From positions 1-21,635 of the forward strand of contig CAILBF010000214.1 in the NCBI GenBank assembly GCA_903832395.1: DNA of 21,635 nucleotides. Direction: 5' to 3'. Made by a program: the position numbers and the translations under genes. The notes under the pieces were generated by a model that ran no database searches, had not been told where the DNA came from, and saw only the letters and a program-made list of their open reading frames with translations. This document shows, piece by piece, positions 1-8,476 of the stretch. The DNA comes from an uncultured Actinomycetes bacterium. Lineage in GTDB: Bacteria; Actinomycetota; Actinomycetes; Nanopelagicales; Nanopelagicaceae. Each line of letters starts with the position of its first letter. Position 1 is the stretch's first letter.

Positions 1-2
1 AT

Positions 3-92
3 GAGGCCTCACGCGCGACTATGGTGTCAGTGACCACCCAAATCTTAAATTTATGGCAAACGAAAGCCGTTGGTAAAACTTTAACTAAATAG
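3..92 (+). CDS. C-terminal end of an unidentified upstream gene (partial)
   Basis: Frame 3 is open from the left edge to a TAG at 90-92 and would encode the last 29 residues of a protein, ending VGKTLTK. The fragment is slightly basic and shows no motif I recognise, so I assign no function. It sits on the same strand as yajQ and ends 39 bases before the yajQ start, with no hairpin between, so the two could be co-transcribed. The other two forward frames close early (frame 1 has a TGA at 31-33), which makes this frame the most likely real one. An open frame this short could also be chance. Confidence 0.35.
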   Translation, partial: EASRATMVSVTTQILNLWQTKAVGKTLTK

Positions 93-118
93 AGTTAGAC
101 TCAACTTTTCTTAAGCTT

Positions 119-125
119 GAAGGAG
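119..125 (+). promoter_or_regulatory. Ribosome binding site that fixes the yajQ start
   Basis: GAAGGAG lies six bases before the GTG at 132. An in-frame TTG at 117 overlaps the upstream end of this site and has no Shine-Dalgarno of its own. The GTG at 132 gives a protein beginning MAADSSFDV, which matches the usual YajQ N-terminus and length. A possible -10 box (TAGACT, 96-101) lies upstream, but I see no convincing -35 element. Confidence 0.75.
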
Positions 126-131
126 CTCATT

Positions 132-623
132 GTGGCAGCAGATAGCAGTTTCGACGTAACCTCCAAGATTGACCGTATGGAGCTCGATAACGCCATTAAT
201 CAGGCAATCCGCGAGATTGATACACGCTTTGATTTTAAAAATACGGGCTCCAAGATTGAGCTAGAAGGCGAAAAGATTTTGATTGAGTCAGACACTGAAG
301 AGCGTGCTAAAGCCGCCCTTGATGTTGTTAAAGACAAGATGATTAAGCGCGGAGTTTCCCTCAAGCACTTAGATGCCGGCGCACCACAATTAAGTGGAAA
401 GATCTACAAGATTGCAGCGCCACTGAAGGAAGGCATCTCTACTGAGAATGCCAAGAAGATTGCAAAGTTTATTCGCGATGAGGGTCCTAAATCAATCAAG
501 ACTCAGATTCAAGGCGATGAACTTCGCGTAACATCCAAGAGTCGCGATGATCTTCAGGAGGTCATGGCAATGGTTAAAGATGGTGGCTGGGATTTCGCAG
601 TTCAATTTACGAACTTTAGATAA
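132..623 (+). CDS. yajQ: YajQ-family nucleotide-binding protein
   Basis: This is a 163-residue cytoplasmic protein, the usual full length for YajQ (UPF0234). Family hallmarks are visible: SSFDVTSKID near residues 5-14, RFDFKNT near 32-38, the GDELRVTSKSRDDLQ stretch near 128-142 and the terminal VQFTNFR. Family members have a two-domain alpha/beta fold and bind nucleotides or RNA. A Xanthomonas homologue is a cyclic-di-GMP effector, but nothing in the sequence says whether that applies here. I start it at GTG 132 because of the Shine-Dalgarno at 119-125 and the family N-terminus. Its TAA stop is followed with no gap by the rarD start, so the two are probably one transcript. Confidence 0.93.
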   Translation: MAADSSFDVTSKIDRMELDNAINQAIREIDTRFDFKNTGSKIELEGEKILIESDTEERAKAALDVVKDKMIKRGVSLKHLDAGAPQLSGKIYKIAAPLKEGISTENAKKIAKFIRDEGPKSIKTQIQGDELRVTSKSRDDLQEVMAMVKDGGWDFAVQFTNFR

Positions 624-1514
624 TTGAGCAAAAATAAGGTAGGACTTCTCTTCGGAGTTAGTGGCTACATACTCTGGGGTACTTTTCCACTGTATTGGCC
701 CCTGCTCAAACCCGCTTCAGCCTTGGAGATTGTCTCGCACCGTGCCGTCTGGACTTTAGTTTTCTGCATTATTATTTTATCAATTACGCGATCATTGAAA
801 AATACGCTGGCAACAATGAAGCACCCAAAGATTCTGAGCAGGTTATTTTTATCCTCTGCGTTGGTTTCAGTGAATTGGTTGGTTTATATCTGGGCAACAA
901 ATAATGGTCATGTCGTTGAGGCTGCACTGGGGTATTACATTAATCCGCTCGCAACGGTTGCAATCGGTGTCATCGTTCTAAAAGAAAAAATGCGAACTTT
1001 GCAGTGGGTTGCCGTGAGCACCGCAACTCTTGGTGTGCTCGTATTGACCGTGAATTATGGTCGCTTACCTTGGGTGGCACTTACATTAGCGATCTCGTGG
1101 GGAAGCTACGGTTTCGTTAAAAAGCAGTTAGGACTCAAGGCTTTAGATGGTTTAGCAATTGAAACTGCAATTTCCAGTGTCCCGTACTTGTTTTACTTGC
1201 TCTACATTGGACATAAGGGAACGGGCCAGTTCGGTCATGGTGCGGGAATAACAATTCTCTTAATTAGCGCTGGTGCAATTACGGCAATTCCGCTTCTATT
1301 ATTCAATGGAGCGACAACTAGGCTTCCACTTACGGTAATCGGTTTATTGCAGTACATCACTCCGACTTTAACTTTTTGTATCGGCGTGTGGGTGCGACAT
1401 GAAGATATGCCAACAGCCCGCTGGGTCGGTTTTCTTGCTATTTGGTTAGCACTTATAACGTTAGCTCTCGATCTAGTGAGATCAACTAGATCGGTCAATA
1501 ACAGCGTCGCATAA
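624..1514 (+). CDS. rarD: RarD/EamA-family drug-metabolite permease
   Basis: This 296-residue, very hydrophobic protein has about ten predicted membrane segments, as expected for the EamA/DMT superfamily, and it is about the usual RarD length. RarD-type signatures are visible: YILWGTFPLYW near residues 16-26, EIVSHRAVWTL near 35-45, and the NWLVYIWATNNGH and LGYYINPL stretches near residues 84-110. The substrate is not known for this subgroup; RarD was named from a chloramphenicol-sensitivity phenotype. The start is a TTG directly after the yajQ TAA with no clear Shine-Dalgarno, so translation probably depends on ribosomes finishing yajQ. The last 33 bases overlap the opposite-strand polyprenyl synthase gene. 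Confidence 0.88.
   Translation: MSKNKVGLLFGVSGYILWGTFPLYWPLLKPASALEIVSHRAVWTLVFCIIILSITRSLKNTLATMKHPKILSRLFLSSALVSVNWLVYIWATNNGHVVEAALGYYINPLATVAIGVIVLKEKMRTLQWVAVSTATLGVLVLTVNYGRLPWVALTLAISWGSYGFVKKQLGLKALDGLAIETAISSVPYLFYLLYIGHKGTGQFGHGAGITILLISAGAITAIPLLLFNGATTRLPLTVIGLLQYITPTLTFCIGVWVRHEDMPTARWVGFLAIWLALITLALDLVRSTRSVNNSVA
1469..1493. terminator. Hairpin in the convergent rarD / polyprenyl-synthase overlap, possible two-way terminator
   Basis: CGATCTAGT (1469-1477) and ACTAGATCG (1485-1493) form a perfect 9-bp inverted repeat around a 7-base loop, with a possible tenth T-G pair. It lies within coding sequence of rarD and spans the stop codon of the opposite gene (1482-1484). It is the strongest stem I noticed in the window and lies where two transcripts meet. 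Neither side has a T-run, so it is not a classical intrinsic terminator; U-less hairpins or an RNA-stabilising role are possible. Confidence 0.4.
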
Positions 1515-2471
1515 CGACATCAAAGCACCCGTTGCATCACAAACGGGTAAGGGGCCAAGGGCAAGCCGTGCATCTTTTGCAACTTGGTGTAGCTGCTCGC
1601 GAGATTCACCCAAAGCCCTATGGTTTCGAAGGGCAACTAATACCTCTTGTACGGTATTCTCATTTTCAATAGGCGCCGATAAAAGATTCTGCAAATCACT
1701 ATCTGCAGAATCCGTGGACTTCATGACATTTAATGTTACGAGTGTTGGAACACCTTCTCGAAGATCAGTGCCTGGAGTTTTGCCCGATTGATTTGATTCG
1801 CTCGCAATATCAATAACATCATCAGCTAATTGGAAAGCCACACCAATTTTCTCACCGAATAACGTGACTGTATCCATAATCTCAGCTGGAGCACCTGAGA
1901 CCATTGCACCGTAACGTGCACTAGCGGCAATGAGTGAGCCCGTTTTATCCGCGACGACTTGCAAATAATGCTCTAGCGGATCTTGACCCGGATTTGGCCC
2001 TTGAGTCTCCATAATCTGACCGATGACTAGGCGCTCAAAAGTACGGGCCTGCAAACGAACGGCATCTGGTCCAAGGTCGGCTAATAAGTCAGAGGACTTT
2101 GCAAAGAGAAAATCACCAGTCAAAATTGCGATGGTGTTACCCCACCGCATATTGGCGCTTTCAACTCCTCGACGTAGTGGCGCCTCATCCATAACATCAT
2201 CGTGATAGAGCGTTGCAAGGTGCGTAATCTCGCAGGCCACCGCAGCTGCGATAACGCCTTGACCGGTTGGATCGCCAAACTGGGCGGTTAATAGAGTTAA
2301 TAAGGGGCGTAATCGCTTTCCACCTGCTGCGACTAAATGGTGTGCCGTCTCATCAACAAACGGATAGTCGCTTTTAGTATGGCTTAAGAGCAGAGCTTCA
2401 ACTTGTAACATTTGTGAAACCAATGTCGCCTCAAGGGCTGGTGCAACATTGGGAATGCCAAAAGATGACAT
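1482..2471 (-). CDS. Polyprenyl diphosphate synthase, probably for the menaquinone side chain
   Basis: This 329-residue protein belongs to the trans-isoprenyl diphosphate synthase family, which adds isopentenyl diphosphate units to an allylic diphosphate. It has the substrate motif GGKRLRP (50-56), the first aspartate-rich motif DDVMD (91-95) followed by the RRG pair, and the second motif DDVID (217-221). The residues four and five places before the first motif are Thr87 and Ala86. They are small rather than the aromatics of short-chain farnesyl synthases, which points to a medium or long chain product. Its ATG overlaps the nuoN stop by one base (TAATG) with no obvious Shine-Dalgarno, so it is translationally coupled and is the last gene of the complex I transcript. 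Exact chain length cannot be read from sequence. Confidence 0.92.
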   Translation of the reverse strand: MSSFGIPNVAPALEATLVSQMLQVEALLLSHTKSDYPFVDETAHHLVAAGGKRLRPLLTLLTAQFGDPTGQGVIAAAVACEITHLATLYHDDVMDEAPLRRGVESANMRWGNTIAILTGDFLFAKSSDLLADLGPDAVRLQARTFERLVIGQIMETQGPNPGQDPLEHYLQVVADKTGSLIAASARYGAMVSGAPAEIMDTVTLFGEKIGVAFQLADDVIDIASESNQSGKTPGTDLREGVPTLVTLNVMKSTDSADSDLQNLLSAPIENENTVQEVLVALRNHRALGESREQLHQVAKDARLALGPLPVCDATGALMSLCDAVIDRSS

Positions 2472-3988
2472 TAGCGAATAAAGGTTGCTAGGTTCGTTAT
2501 GAAATTAAGCAGTGGTGCTGGGTACACACCGAGTGCAATAGTAACGACAATCGAAAAGATGATTGCACTGCGAGTAAGAATCGATGGGATTTCAACACTA
2601 GTGCCATCTTGAACAGGGTCAGTGAAGAACATTAGGACAATTACGCGAATATAAAAGAAGGCAGCGATTGCGCTAGAAAGTACGCCGGCAATAACAACGC
2701 CTTTAGCGCCACTTTCATATGCAGCTGAGAAGATTGAAAACTTTCCAATGAAACCACTTGTTAATGGAATTCCTGCGAAAGCTAATAGGAATCCAGCGAA
2801 AGCTGAAGCAACCCATGGCGAACGTTTTCCTAAACCTTTCCAACGGTTTAAATCTGTGACTTCTCCCCCGGAATCGCGCACCAAAGTTACAATCGCGAAT
2901 GCACCCACAGTTGCGATGCCGTAGGCAAATAAGTAGAAGATTGAGGCATCTAGTCCGGCCTTATTTAGCGCAATAACTCCAGCGAGCAAGAAGCCAGCAT
3001 GGGCGATAGATGAGTAAGCCAACATGCGCTTTACGTCGCGTTGAGCAATCGCAACTAGTGAGCCAAAAAGCATAGTAATAATTGCTATTGCAGATAGTAA
3101 TGGCGACCATGACCATTGAGCATTGGCAAAGACGGTGTAATAAATGCGAAGCATCGCGCCAAAGGCGGCGACTTTTGTAGCTGCTGCCATGAAGCCAGTG
3201 ACGGGAGTGGGTGCGCCTTGATAAACATCGGGTGACCACGCATGGAAGGGCACAGCTCCAACTTTAAAGAGCAGACCGATGGAAACAAATGCCATGCCGA
3301 TCAATAGCAAAACATCGTTGCCACTACCGCCAACGACAGATTCACGGATTCCAGCAAATGTCACTGAGCCTGAATAGCCGTATAAATAAGCCATTCCAAA
3401 GAGGAAAAACGCTGATGAAAATGCGCCGAGCAAGAAATATTTAAGCGCTGCTTCTTGTGATGCCAAACGGCGTCGACGTGACAGTCCGGCCATTAGATAT
3501 AGCGGAAGTGAAAGCATTTCAAGGGCCACAAATAGAGTAATCAGATCACTTGAAATAGGAAATAACATCATTCCCGAGATTGCAAAAAGGGTGAGTGGAT
3601 AAACTTCAGTGACTTGATTGCCAGTCTGAACGGCATGACGCTCTTCATCAGAACCTGGTAACGCTGCAGCAAGGGCAGTGAAGTGATCCGTATCTGCAAT
3701 AAGAAAGACTGAGATAACCGCAATAATAAGGATCGATGCCTGTAATAGAACTCCTGGGCCGTCGATTACAACCGATCCCATAGCTGCCGTCGTTGATCCT
3801 TCGTGTCGAATTCGCCATACCTGGGCAAGAGCCAAAACGAGTGTGCCAACCGTAATGCTCAATTGAGTGACTGATCGAAGTGCTTTAGATACAAATGCTT
3901 CGACAAGCACGCCAATTAGTGCGCCAGCAAGCAGAATGAGAATCGGTGATAAGAGTGTGTAGTTAAGAATTGGCGCTGAGAATGTCAT
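2471..3988 (-). CDS. nuoN: NADH-quinone oxidoreductase subunit N (membrane arm)
   Basis: This is a 505-residue polytopic membrane protein, one of the three antiporter-like subunits (with L and M) that carry protons across the membrane in complex I. The expected charged residues of the proton path are present: Glu157 in FVALEMLSLPLYL and Lys242 in GLLFKVGAVPFHAW. The PDVYQGAPTPVTGFMAAATK stretch follows (253-272). A soluble loop around residues 100-128 is charged and variable. The ATG overlaps the nuoM stop by one base, and a GGGAG site lies eight bases upstream inside nuoM. The C-terminal LGVYPAPLL patch is shared with NuoM. Confidence 0.95.
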   Translation of the reverse strand: MTFSAPILNYTLLSPILILLAGALIGVLVEAFVSKALRSVTQLSITVGTLVLALAQVWRIRHEGSTTAAMGSVVIDGPGVLLQASILIIAVISVFLIADTDHFTALAAALPGSDEERHAVQTGNQVTEVYPLTLFAISGMMLFPISSDLITLFVALEMLSLPLYLMAGLSRRRRLASQEAALKYFLLGAFSSAFFLFGMAYLYGYSGSVTFAGIRESVVGGSGNDVLLLIGMAFVSIGLLFKVGAVPFHAWSPDVYQGAPTPVTGFMAAATKVAAFGAMLRIYYTVFANAQWSWSPLLSAIAIITMLFGSLVAIAQRDVKRMLAYSSIAHAGFLLAGVIALNKAGLDASIFYLFAYGIATVGAFAIVTLVRDSGGEVTDLNRWKGLGKRSPWVASAFAGFLLAFAGIPLTSGFIGKFSIFSAAYESGAKGVVIAGVLSSAIAAFFYIRVIVLMFFTDPVQDGTSVEIPSILTRSAIIFSIVVTIALGVYPAPLLNFITNLATFIR

Positions 3989-5496
3989 TACTTGCTCCCA
4001 CTCGTTGGAACTGGATCGCTAAAGCCCATTTGAGCGATGACATGTGTTGCCGCTGGATTAATAACTTTAAGTAGTGGTGCTGGATAGAAACCGAGTACAA
4101 GGATAATTGCAATTACAGGAGCGATGGCAATCTTTTCACGTAGATTCAAATCGCTTAAGTTTTCATTGCCAGGAGTAGTTGGGCCGTGCAACGCTTTTTG
4201 TACTGGAATCAAGATGTAGAGCGCAGCTAAAACGATTCCAAAGGTTGCGATGATTGCATGCACTGGGTAGCGCGTGAAAGTTCCAACCAACACTAGAAAT
4301 TCGCTGACGAAACTTGAGAGTCCTGGCAGGGCAAGTGATGACATTCCGGCCAAGAAGAACATCCACGCCATTACTGGAGTAACGCGCTGCAATCCACCGA
4401 AGTCTGCAATCGTTGAAGATCCTCGGCGGGAAATCATCCATCCCCCAACTAAGAACAGAGCTGCCGTAGAGAAGCCGTGGTTGAACATATATAACGTTGC
4501 CCCGCTGTGGCCTTGAGAGGTCATAGCGAAGATTCCCATGGTGATAAAGCCGAAGTGGGAGATTGAAGTAAAGGCAATCAGACGCTTTAAATCACGCTGT
4601 CCGATAGCCAGAATTGCACCGTAAACGATGGAAATAACTGCCAATACCAAAATGACTGGCGTGAAAGTTTTGCTTGCATGAGGAAAGAGAGTCAAGCAGT
4701 AACGAATCATTCCAAAAGTACCGACTTTATCGAGTACGCCAAGAAGTAGAACAGAAGTTCCAGGTGTGGCGGATTCAGCTGCATCCGGGAGCCACGTATG
4801 AAGTGGCCAGAGCGGTGCCTTGATTGCAAAAGCTATAAAGAAGCCGAGGAACAAAAGATTCTCGGTCATTCGACTCATGTGAAGGTGGGAAAGTGTGGCC
4901 AAATCAAAAGTATGACCGCCTTGAGCACCAGACATTACATAGAGCGCGATGATAGATGCCAACATTAAGAGCCCACCAAAGAGGCTATAAATCAAAAACT
5001 TAACTGCAGCTGCCGAACGATTACCGGTTCCATAACCACCAATAAGGAAGTAAACCGGGATCAACATTGCTTCAAAGATGACATAGAAGAGGAATACATC
5101 CGTTGCAGCAAAGACACCGATGATCATTGTTTCCAGAACAAGAATGAGGATGTAGAAAGTTTTAACACTCCAACGACCGCCATGAGATTCATTCCAACCA
5201 GCTAGAACAACCACAGGTGCCAAAATCGTGGACATTAAAATCAGAACGAGCGCTAAACCATCGATTCCTAGAGCAAAGTTAATTCCAAAAGATGGAATCC
5301 AAGCGTACTTTTCAACGAATTGAAGCTCTACGTTATCGCGCTGGAAACTGACGGCCATCGCAATCGTGGTAGCTAGAACAATCAGTGTTGTAGCTAGAGC
5401 TACTTGCTTTGCAAGCGTCTCATTTGCTTTAGGTAAGGCCACAATAACTGCAGTACCAATAATTGGAAGGAGCATTAAGAAAGTTAACCAAATCAT
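3988..5496 (-). CDS. nuoM: NADH-quinone oxidoreductase subunit M (membrane arm)
   Basis: This antiporter-like proton-channel subunit is 502 residues long from the chosen start. Key residues are Glu142 in FEAMLIPVYFLIGGYG and Lys226 in AFAIKAPLWPLHTWLPDA, both conserved in NuoM. An earlier in-frame ATG at 5514 would add six residues (MGGDSI). I prefer the ATG at 5496 because it overlaps the nuoL stop by one base (TAATG), as at the nuoL, nuoN, nuoE and nuoF junctions, and MIWLTFLMLLP is a typical NuoM beginning. A GGTGG sequence upstream may serve as a weak ribosome site. It sits between nuoL and nuoN in the standard order. Confidence 0.94.
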   Translation of the reverse strand: MIWLTFLMLLPIIGTAVIVALPKANETLAKQVALATTLIVLATTIAMAVSFQRDNVELQFVEKYAWIPSFGINFALGIDGLALVLILMSTILAPVVVLAGWNESHGGRWSVKTFYILILVLETMIIGVFAATDVFLFYVIFEAMLIPVYFLIGGYGTGNRSAAAVKFLIYSLFGGLLMLASIIALYVMSGAQGGHTFDLATLSHLHMSRMTENLLFLGFFIAFAIKAPLWPLHTWLPDAAESATPGTSVLLLGVLDKVGTFGMIRYCLTLFPHASKTFTPVILVLAVISIVYGAILAIGQRDLKRLIAFTSISHFGFITMGIFAMTSQGHSGATLYMFNHGFSTAALFLVGGWMISRRGSSTIADFGGLQRVTPVMAWMFFLAGMSSLALPGLSSFVSEFLVLVGTFTRYPVHAIIATFGIVLAALYILIPVQKALHGPTTPGNENLSDLNLREKIAIAPVIAIILVLGFYPAPLLKVINPAATHVIAQMGFSDPVPTSGSK

Positions 5497-7385
5497 TATT
5501 GAGTCACCACCCAAATAGCGCCAACGAGTAAGACGGCGCCGACCAGAATTAGCGCTGCATAACTTCGGACAAAACCGGTCTGAATCCCCCGCAGAGATGA
5601 GCCTGAGCCAAGCGCGGCTCTACCAACTCCACGCACAGCGCCATCGATTACTGCCTCATCGGTTTTAACCAGCACGCTAGTGAGGGCTTGGCCGGGGCGC
5701 ATAAAGACTGCCTCATTGAAGCGATCCTGCATTAAATCTTGGCGCGCAATTGTGGTAAAGATTGAAACATCCGTAGGTGCAACTGCTTCTACCTCATTGA
5801 GCGAATATTTAATGAAGGCGATGGCAACACCGATTGCCACCATTATTAAGGCAAGACCAGAGACGACCATTGGTGAGAGAAGTTCTGCGTTCTCGCCGTG
5901 ATTTGCAAACAATGGCGATAGCCAATTAACGAGTGCATGACCATGACTTAATAGATATCCGGAGGTCACTGATCCAATTGCAAGGATCGCCATTGGTAAC
6001 CACATTAGCCATGGTGATTCATGTGGGTGGGCCTCTTCATCCCAGCGTGATGTTCCAGTAAAGGTAAGAATCATTACACGGGTCATATAGAAGGCGGTAA
6101 TTCCTGCACCAAGTAGCGTGACGCTGCCAAGGATAACTCCCTTAGCACCACCAGAATTAAATGCAGTTTCAATAATCATATCTTTGGAATAAAACCCGGC
6201 AAATGGTGGAACACCCAAGATTGCTAAGTAGCCAAGACCAAATGTTGCAAAGGTAATTGGCATGAACTTTCGAAGTGCGCCGTATTTGCGCATATTTACT
6301 TCATCGTTCATTCCATGCATAACCGAACCTGCGCCAAGGAACATTCCAGCTTTAAAGAAACCATGAGTCAGCAAGTGCATGATTGCAAATGCATAACCAA
6401 CAGGTCCAAGACCGGCACCTAAAATCATGTAACCAATCTGTGACATCGTCGATGCGGCAAGAGCTTTTTTAATATCATCTTTTGCTGTACCAATGAGGGC
6501 ACCAAACATCAACGTAATTGCGCCAACAATTACGACTAGCAACTGCGCAGTAGGAGCTGCATCAAAGATGAAATTGGATCGCGTAATTAAATACACGCCA
6601 GCTGTAACCATTGTCGCTGCGTGGATAAGGGCTGAGACTGGCGTTGGGCCAGCCATTGCATCCCCAAGCCAAGCCTGCAGCGGAAATTGCGCTGATTTTC
6701 CAGTAGCGGCAACGAGCAGCATGATGCCAATCCCCGTCAAAGCCGCCGTTGATGTGTGACCAACTGCTGCTTTAATTCCGTCGAAAGAGACCGTACCCAT
6801 GGTTGCAAATGCGATCATGATGGCGAAAGAGAGCCCCATGTCGCCAATGCGGTTCATGACAAATGCTTTTTTAGATGCCGTTGCATAGGCGGGCTTTTGA
6901 TTCCAGAAACCGATGAGCAGGTATGAGGCAAGGCCTACACCTTCCCAGCCAACATAAAGGTTGAGGTAACTATCGCCAAGCACGAGCAACAACATTGCGG
7001 CAATAAATAGGTTGAGGAAAGCGAAGAATCGTCGGCGGTCGGGATCGTGTGACATGTAAGAGATTGAATAGATATGGATAAGCGTTCCGACACCCGTAAT
7101 CAAGAGAACAAAACAGATGGAAAGCTGATCGAGCAAGAGGGATGCATCAATTTTAAATGTGCCGACCGAAATCCACTCAAAGAGTTTTTGAGTTATCGGG
7201 CGTTCACTATTGGTTCGGCCTAACATTAATGAGAGTTGATAGAGGCCTACGAAAAACGATGCGGCCGAAAGTCCCGTTGCAAGTAAGTGTCCCCACTTAT
7301 CGCTGCGGCGTCCGGAAAGTAAGAGAATGGCAGAACCCGCAAGTGGCAGGGCGATGAGATAGACGAGGCTATTTGAAATCATCAT
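5496..7385 (-). CDS. nuoL: NADH-quinone oxidoreductase subunit L (distal membrane arm)
   Basis: At 629 residues this is the largest antiporter-like subunit. In known structures it sits at the tip of the membrane arm, with a long lateral helix linking the pump modules. Visible hallmarks are Glu148 in GWEGVGLASYLLIGFW, Lys230 in AATGKSAQFPLQAWLGDAM, and the SALIHAATMVTAGVYL helix with its His255. A later HGFFKAG motif carries a further membrane lysine. The long C-terminal part after about residue 500 fits the lateral helix and its final anchor. It begins with two adjacent ATG codons; the first overlaps the nuoK stop by one base. No Shine-Dalgarno is evident, so coupling to nuoK is likely. Confidence 0.95.
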   Translation of the reverse strand: MMISNSLVYLIALPLAGSAILLLSGRRSDKWGHLLATGLSAASFFVGLYQLSLMLGRTNSERPITQKLFEWISVGTFKIDASLLLDQLSICFVLLITGVGTLIHIYSISYMSHDPDRRRFFAFLNLFIAAMLLLVLGDSYLNLYVGWEGVGLASYLLIGFWNQKPAYATASKKAFVMNRIGDMGLSFAIMIAFATMGTVSFDGIKAAVGHTSTAALTGIGIMLLVAATGKSAQFPLQAWLGDAMAGPTPVSALIHAATMVTAGVYLITRSNFIFDAAPTAQLLVVIVGAITLMFGALIGTAKDDIKKALAASTMSQIGYMILGAGLGPVGYAFAIMHLLTHGFFKAGMFLGAGSVMHGMNDEVNMRKYGALRKFMPITFATFGLGYLAILGVPPFAGFYSKDMIIETAFNSGGAKGVILGSVTLLGAGITAFYMTRVMILTFTGTSRWDEEAHPHESPWLMWLPMAILAIGSVTSGYLLSHGHALVNWLSPLFANHGENAELLSPMVVSGLALIMVAIGVAIAFIKYSLNEVEAVAPTDVSIFTTIARQDLMQDRFNEAVFMRPGQALTSVLVKTDEAVIDGAVRGVGRAALGSGSSLRGIQTGFVRSYAALILVGAVLLVGAIWVVTQ

Positions 7386-7684
7386 TATCGTTTCAGCAAA
7401 CTAGCATCATCAACGGATGCTGATCGGCGTGAACGATAAATCGTCACAATAATTGCTAGGCCAACTACAACTTCGCAAGCGGCAACAACCATCGTGAAAA
7501 AGGCAATAACTTGACCGTTGAGATCTCCGTTAATTCGGGAAAAAGTTACAAATGAAAGATTCGCAGCGTTGAGCATTAATTCAATGCACATAAAAACAAC
7601 GATCGCGTTGCGTCGAACAACTACACCGACGGCGCCAATAGTAAAAAGTAGAGCTGAGAGATAGAGATAGTTAGCTGCATTCAT
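7385..7684 (-). CDS. nuoK: NADH-quinone oxidoreductase subunit K
   Basis: This small three-helix membrane subunit of complex I is 99 residues long, the family's usual size. The two membrane glutamates essential in the E. coli protein are present as Glu35 (FMCIELMLNAANL) and Glu71 (AACEVVVGLAI). They help relay charge between the quinone site and the antiporter-like subunits. The gene starts directly after the nuoJ TAA with no gap. The 3' end of nuoJ supplies a strong GGAGGAG ribosome site, so NuoK should be well translated. A short basic and acidic tail (RSRRSASVDD) follows the last helix. Confidence 0.96.
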   Translation of the reverse strand: MNAANYLYLSALLFTIGAVGVVVRRNAIVVFMCIELMLNAANLSFVTFSRINGDLNGQVIAFFTMVVAACEVVVGLAIIVTIYRSRRSASVDDASLLKR

Positions 7685-8476
7685 TTACTTCTCCTCCTCA
7701 ATGCTTGTATCAACCGTTCCAAGTTCAAAAACCGATGAATCTAAGACATCTCCGCGGGCTTTTAAGCTGGCATTGACCGAAGCGGCAGCTGCAGTGCCAT
7801 CTGGCAAAAGCGCTGGAACGTCAACGGCGTTATGGCGAGCAAATACACCTGGCGCTGGAAGCCCAGCGGCATTTGCGAGGGATCCACTGCGGAAACGATC
7901 AATTGAGAGTTGACGTTGGGTTGGGCGCTCTTGGACTCTTTGGTGGTGAGCTAAGACCATCGCGCCTAAAGCGGCAGTAATTAGTAATGCAGATACAACT
8001 TCAAATGGCCATGCAAAAGTTGAGAAAAGTAATTTTGCGATTCCCTGGACATTTCCATCAGCGTTCGCGGCTTCAACTCCAACGGCATTGCGGCCAAGAG
8101 TTGCACGACCGAGCAGTGAGAGCATCAAACCGCCAAAGCCAACAGCGGCAGTAATTGCAATGGGGCGAAGTCCGCGGATTGTTTCAGTAAGAGAGTCCGA
8201 TGAATCGACGCCAACTAACATAAGAATAAAGAGGAAGAGCATCATTACTGCACCGGTATAAACAACCACCTGGACGATTCCAAGAAATGGTGCACCTTGT
8301 GCAATATAAAAAATGGCAAGTGCAATCATGACGAATGCCATCAAGATTGCAGAGTGAACAGCCTTCTTAACAAGCAACATGCCAAGCGCGGCGATAACTG
8401 TTAACGGTGCGAGAATCCAGAAGAGAACTGCTTCAGGTGCTGCAGTTTGGCCAACTTGCAATGCGAGATTGTTCAT
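7685..8476 (-). CDS. nuoJ: NADH-quinone oxidoreductase subunit J with long soluble C-terminal tail
   Basis: This 263-residue membrane subunit has five predicted helices (roughly 17-37, 40-60, 67-90, 107-123 and 158-178). The third contains YTGAVMMLFLF, the conserved stretch that forms a pi-bulge in solved complexes. About 85 residues after the last helix (179-263) are soluble and include ARHNAVDVPALLPDG (213-227). The E. coli protein is only about 184 residues. From memory, actinobacterial NuoJ proteins share this extended tail and its motif, so it is a lineage trait rather than a fusion peculiar to this genome. The ATG overlaps the nuoI stop by four bases (ATGA). Confidence 0.94.
   Translation of the reverse strand: MNNLALQVGQTAAPEAVLFWILAPLTVIAALGMLLVKKAVHSAILMAFVMIALAIFYIAQGAPFLGIVQVVVYTGAVMMLFLFILMLVGVDSSDSLTETIRGLRPIAITAAVGFGGLMLSLLGRATLGRNAVGVEAANADGNVQGIAKLLFSTFAWPFEVVSALLITAALGAMVLAHHQRVQERPTQRQLSIDRFRSGSLANAAGLPAPGVFARHNAVDVPALLPDGTAAAASVNASLKARGDVLDSSVFELGTVDTSIEEEK

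Noticed and set aside
70..101. Candidate yajQ promoter, TTGGTA with TAGACT
   Set aside because: The spacer would be 20 bases and the -35 match is poor; not supportable beyond a possible -10 box.
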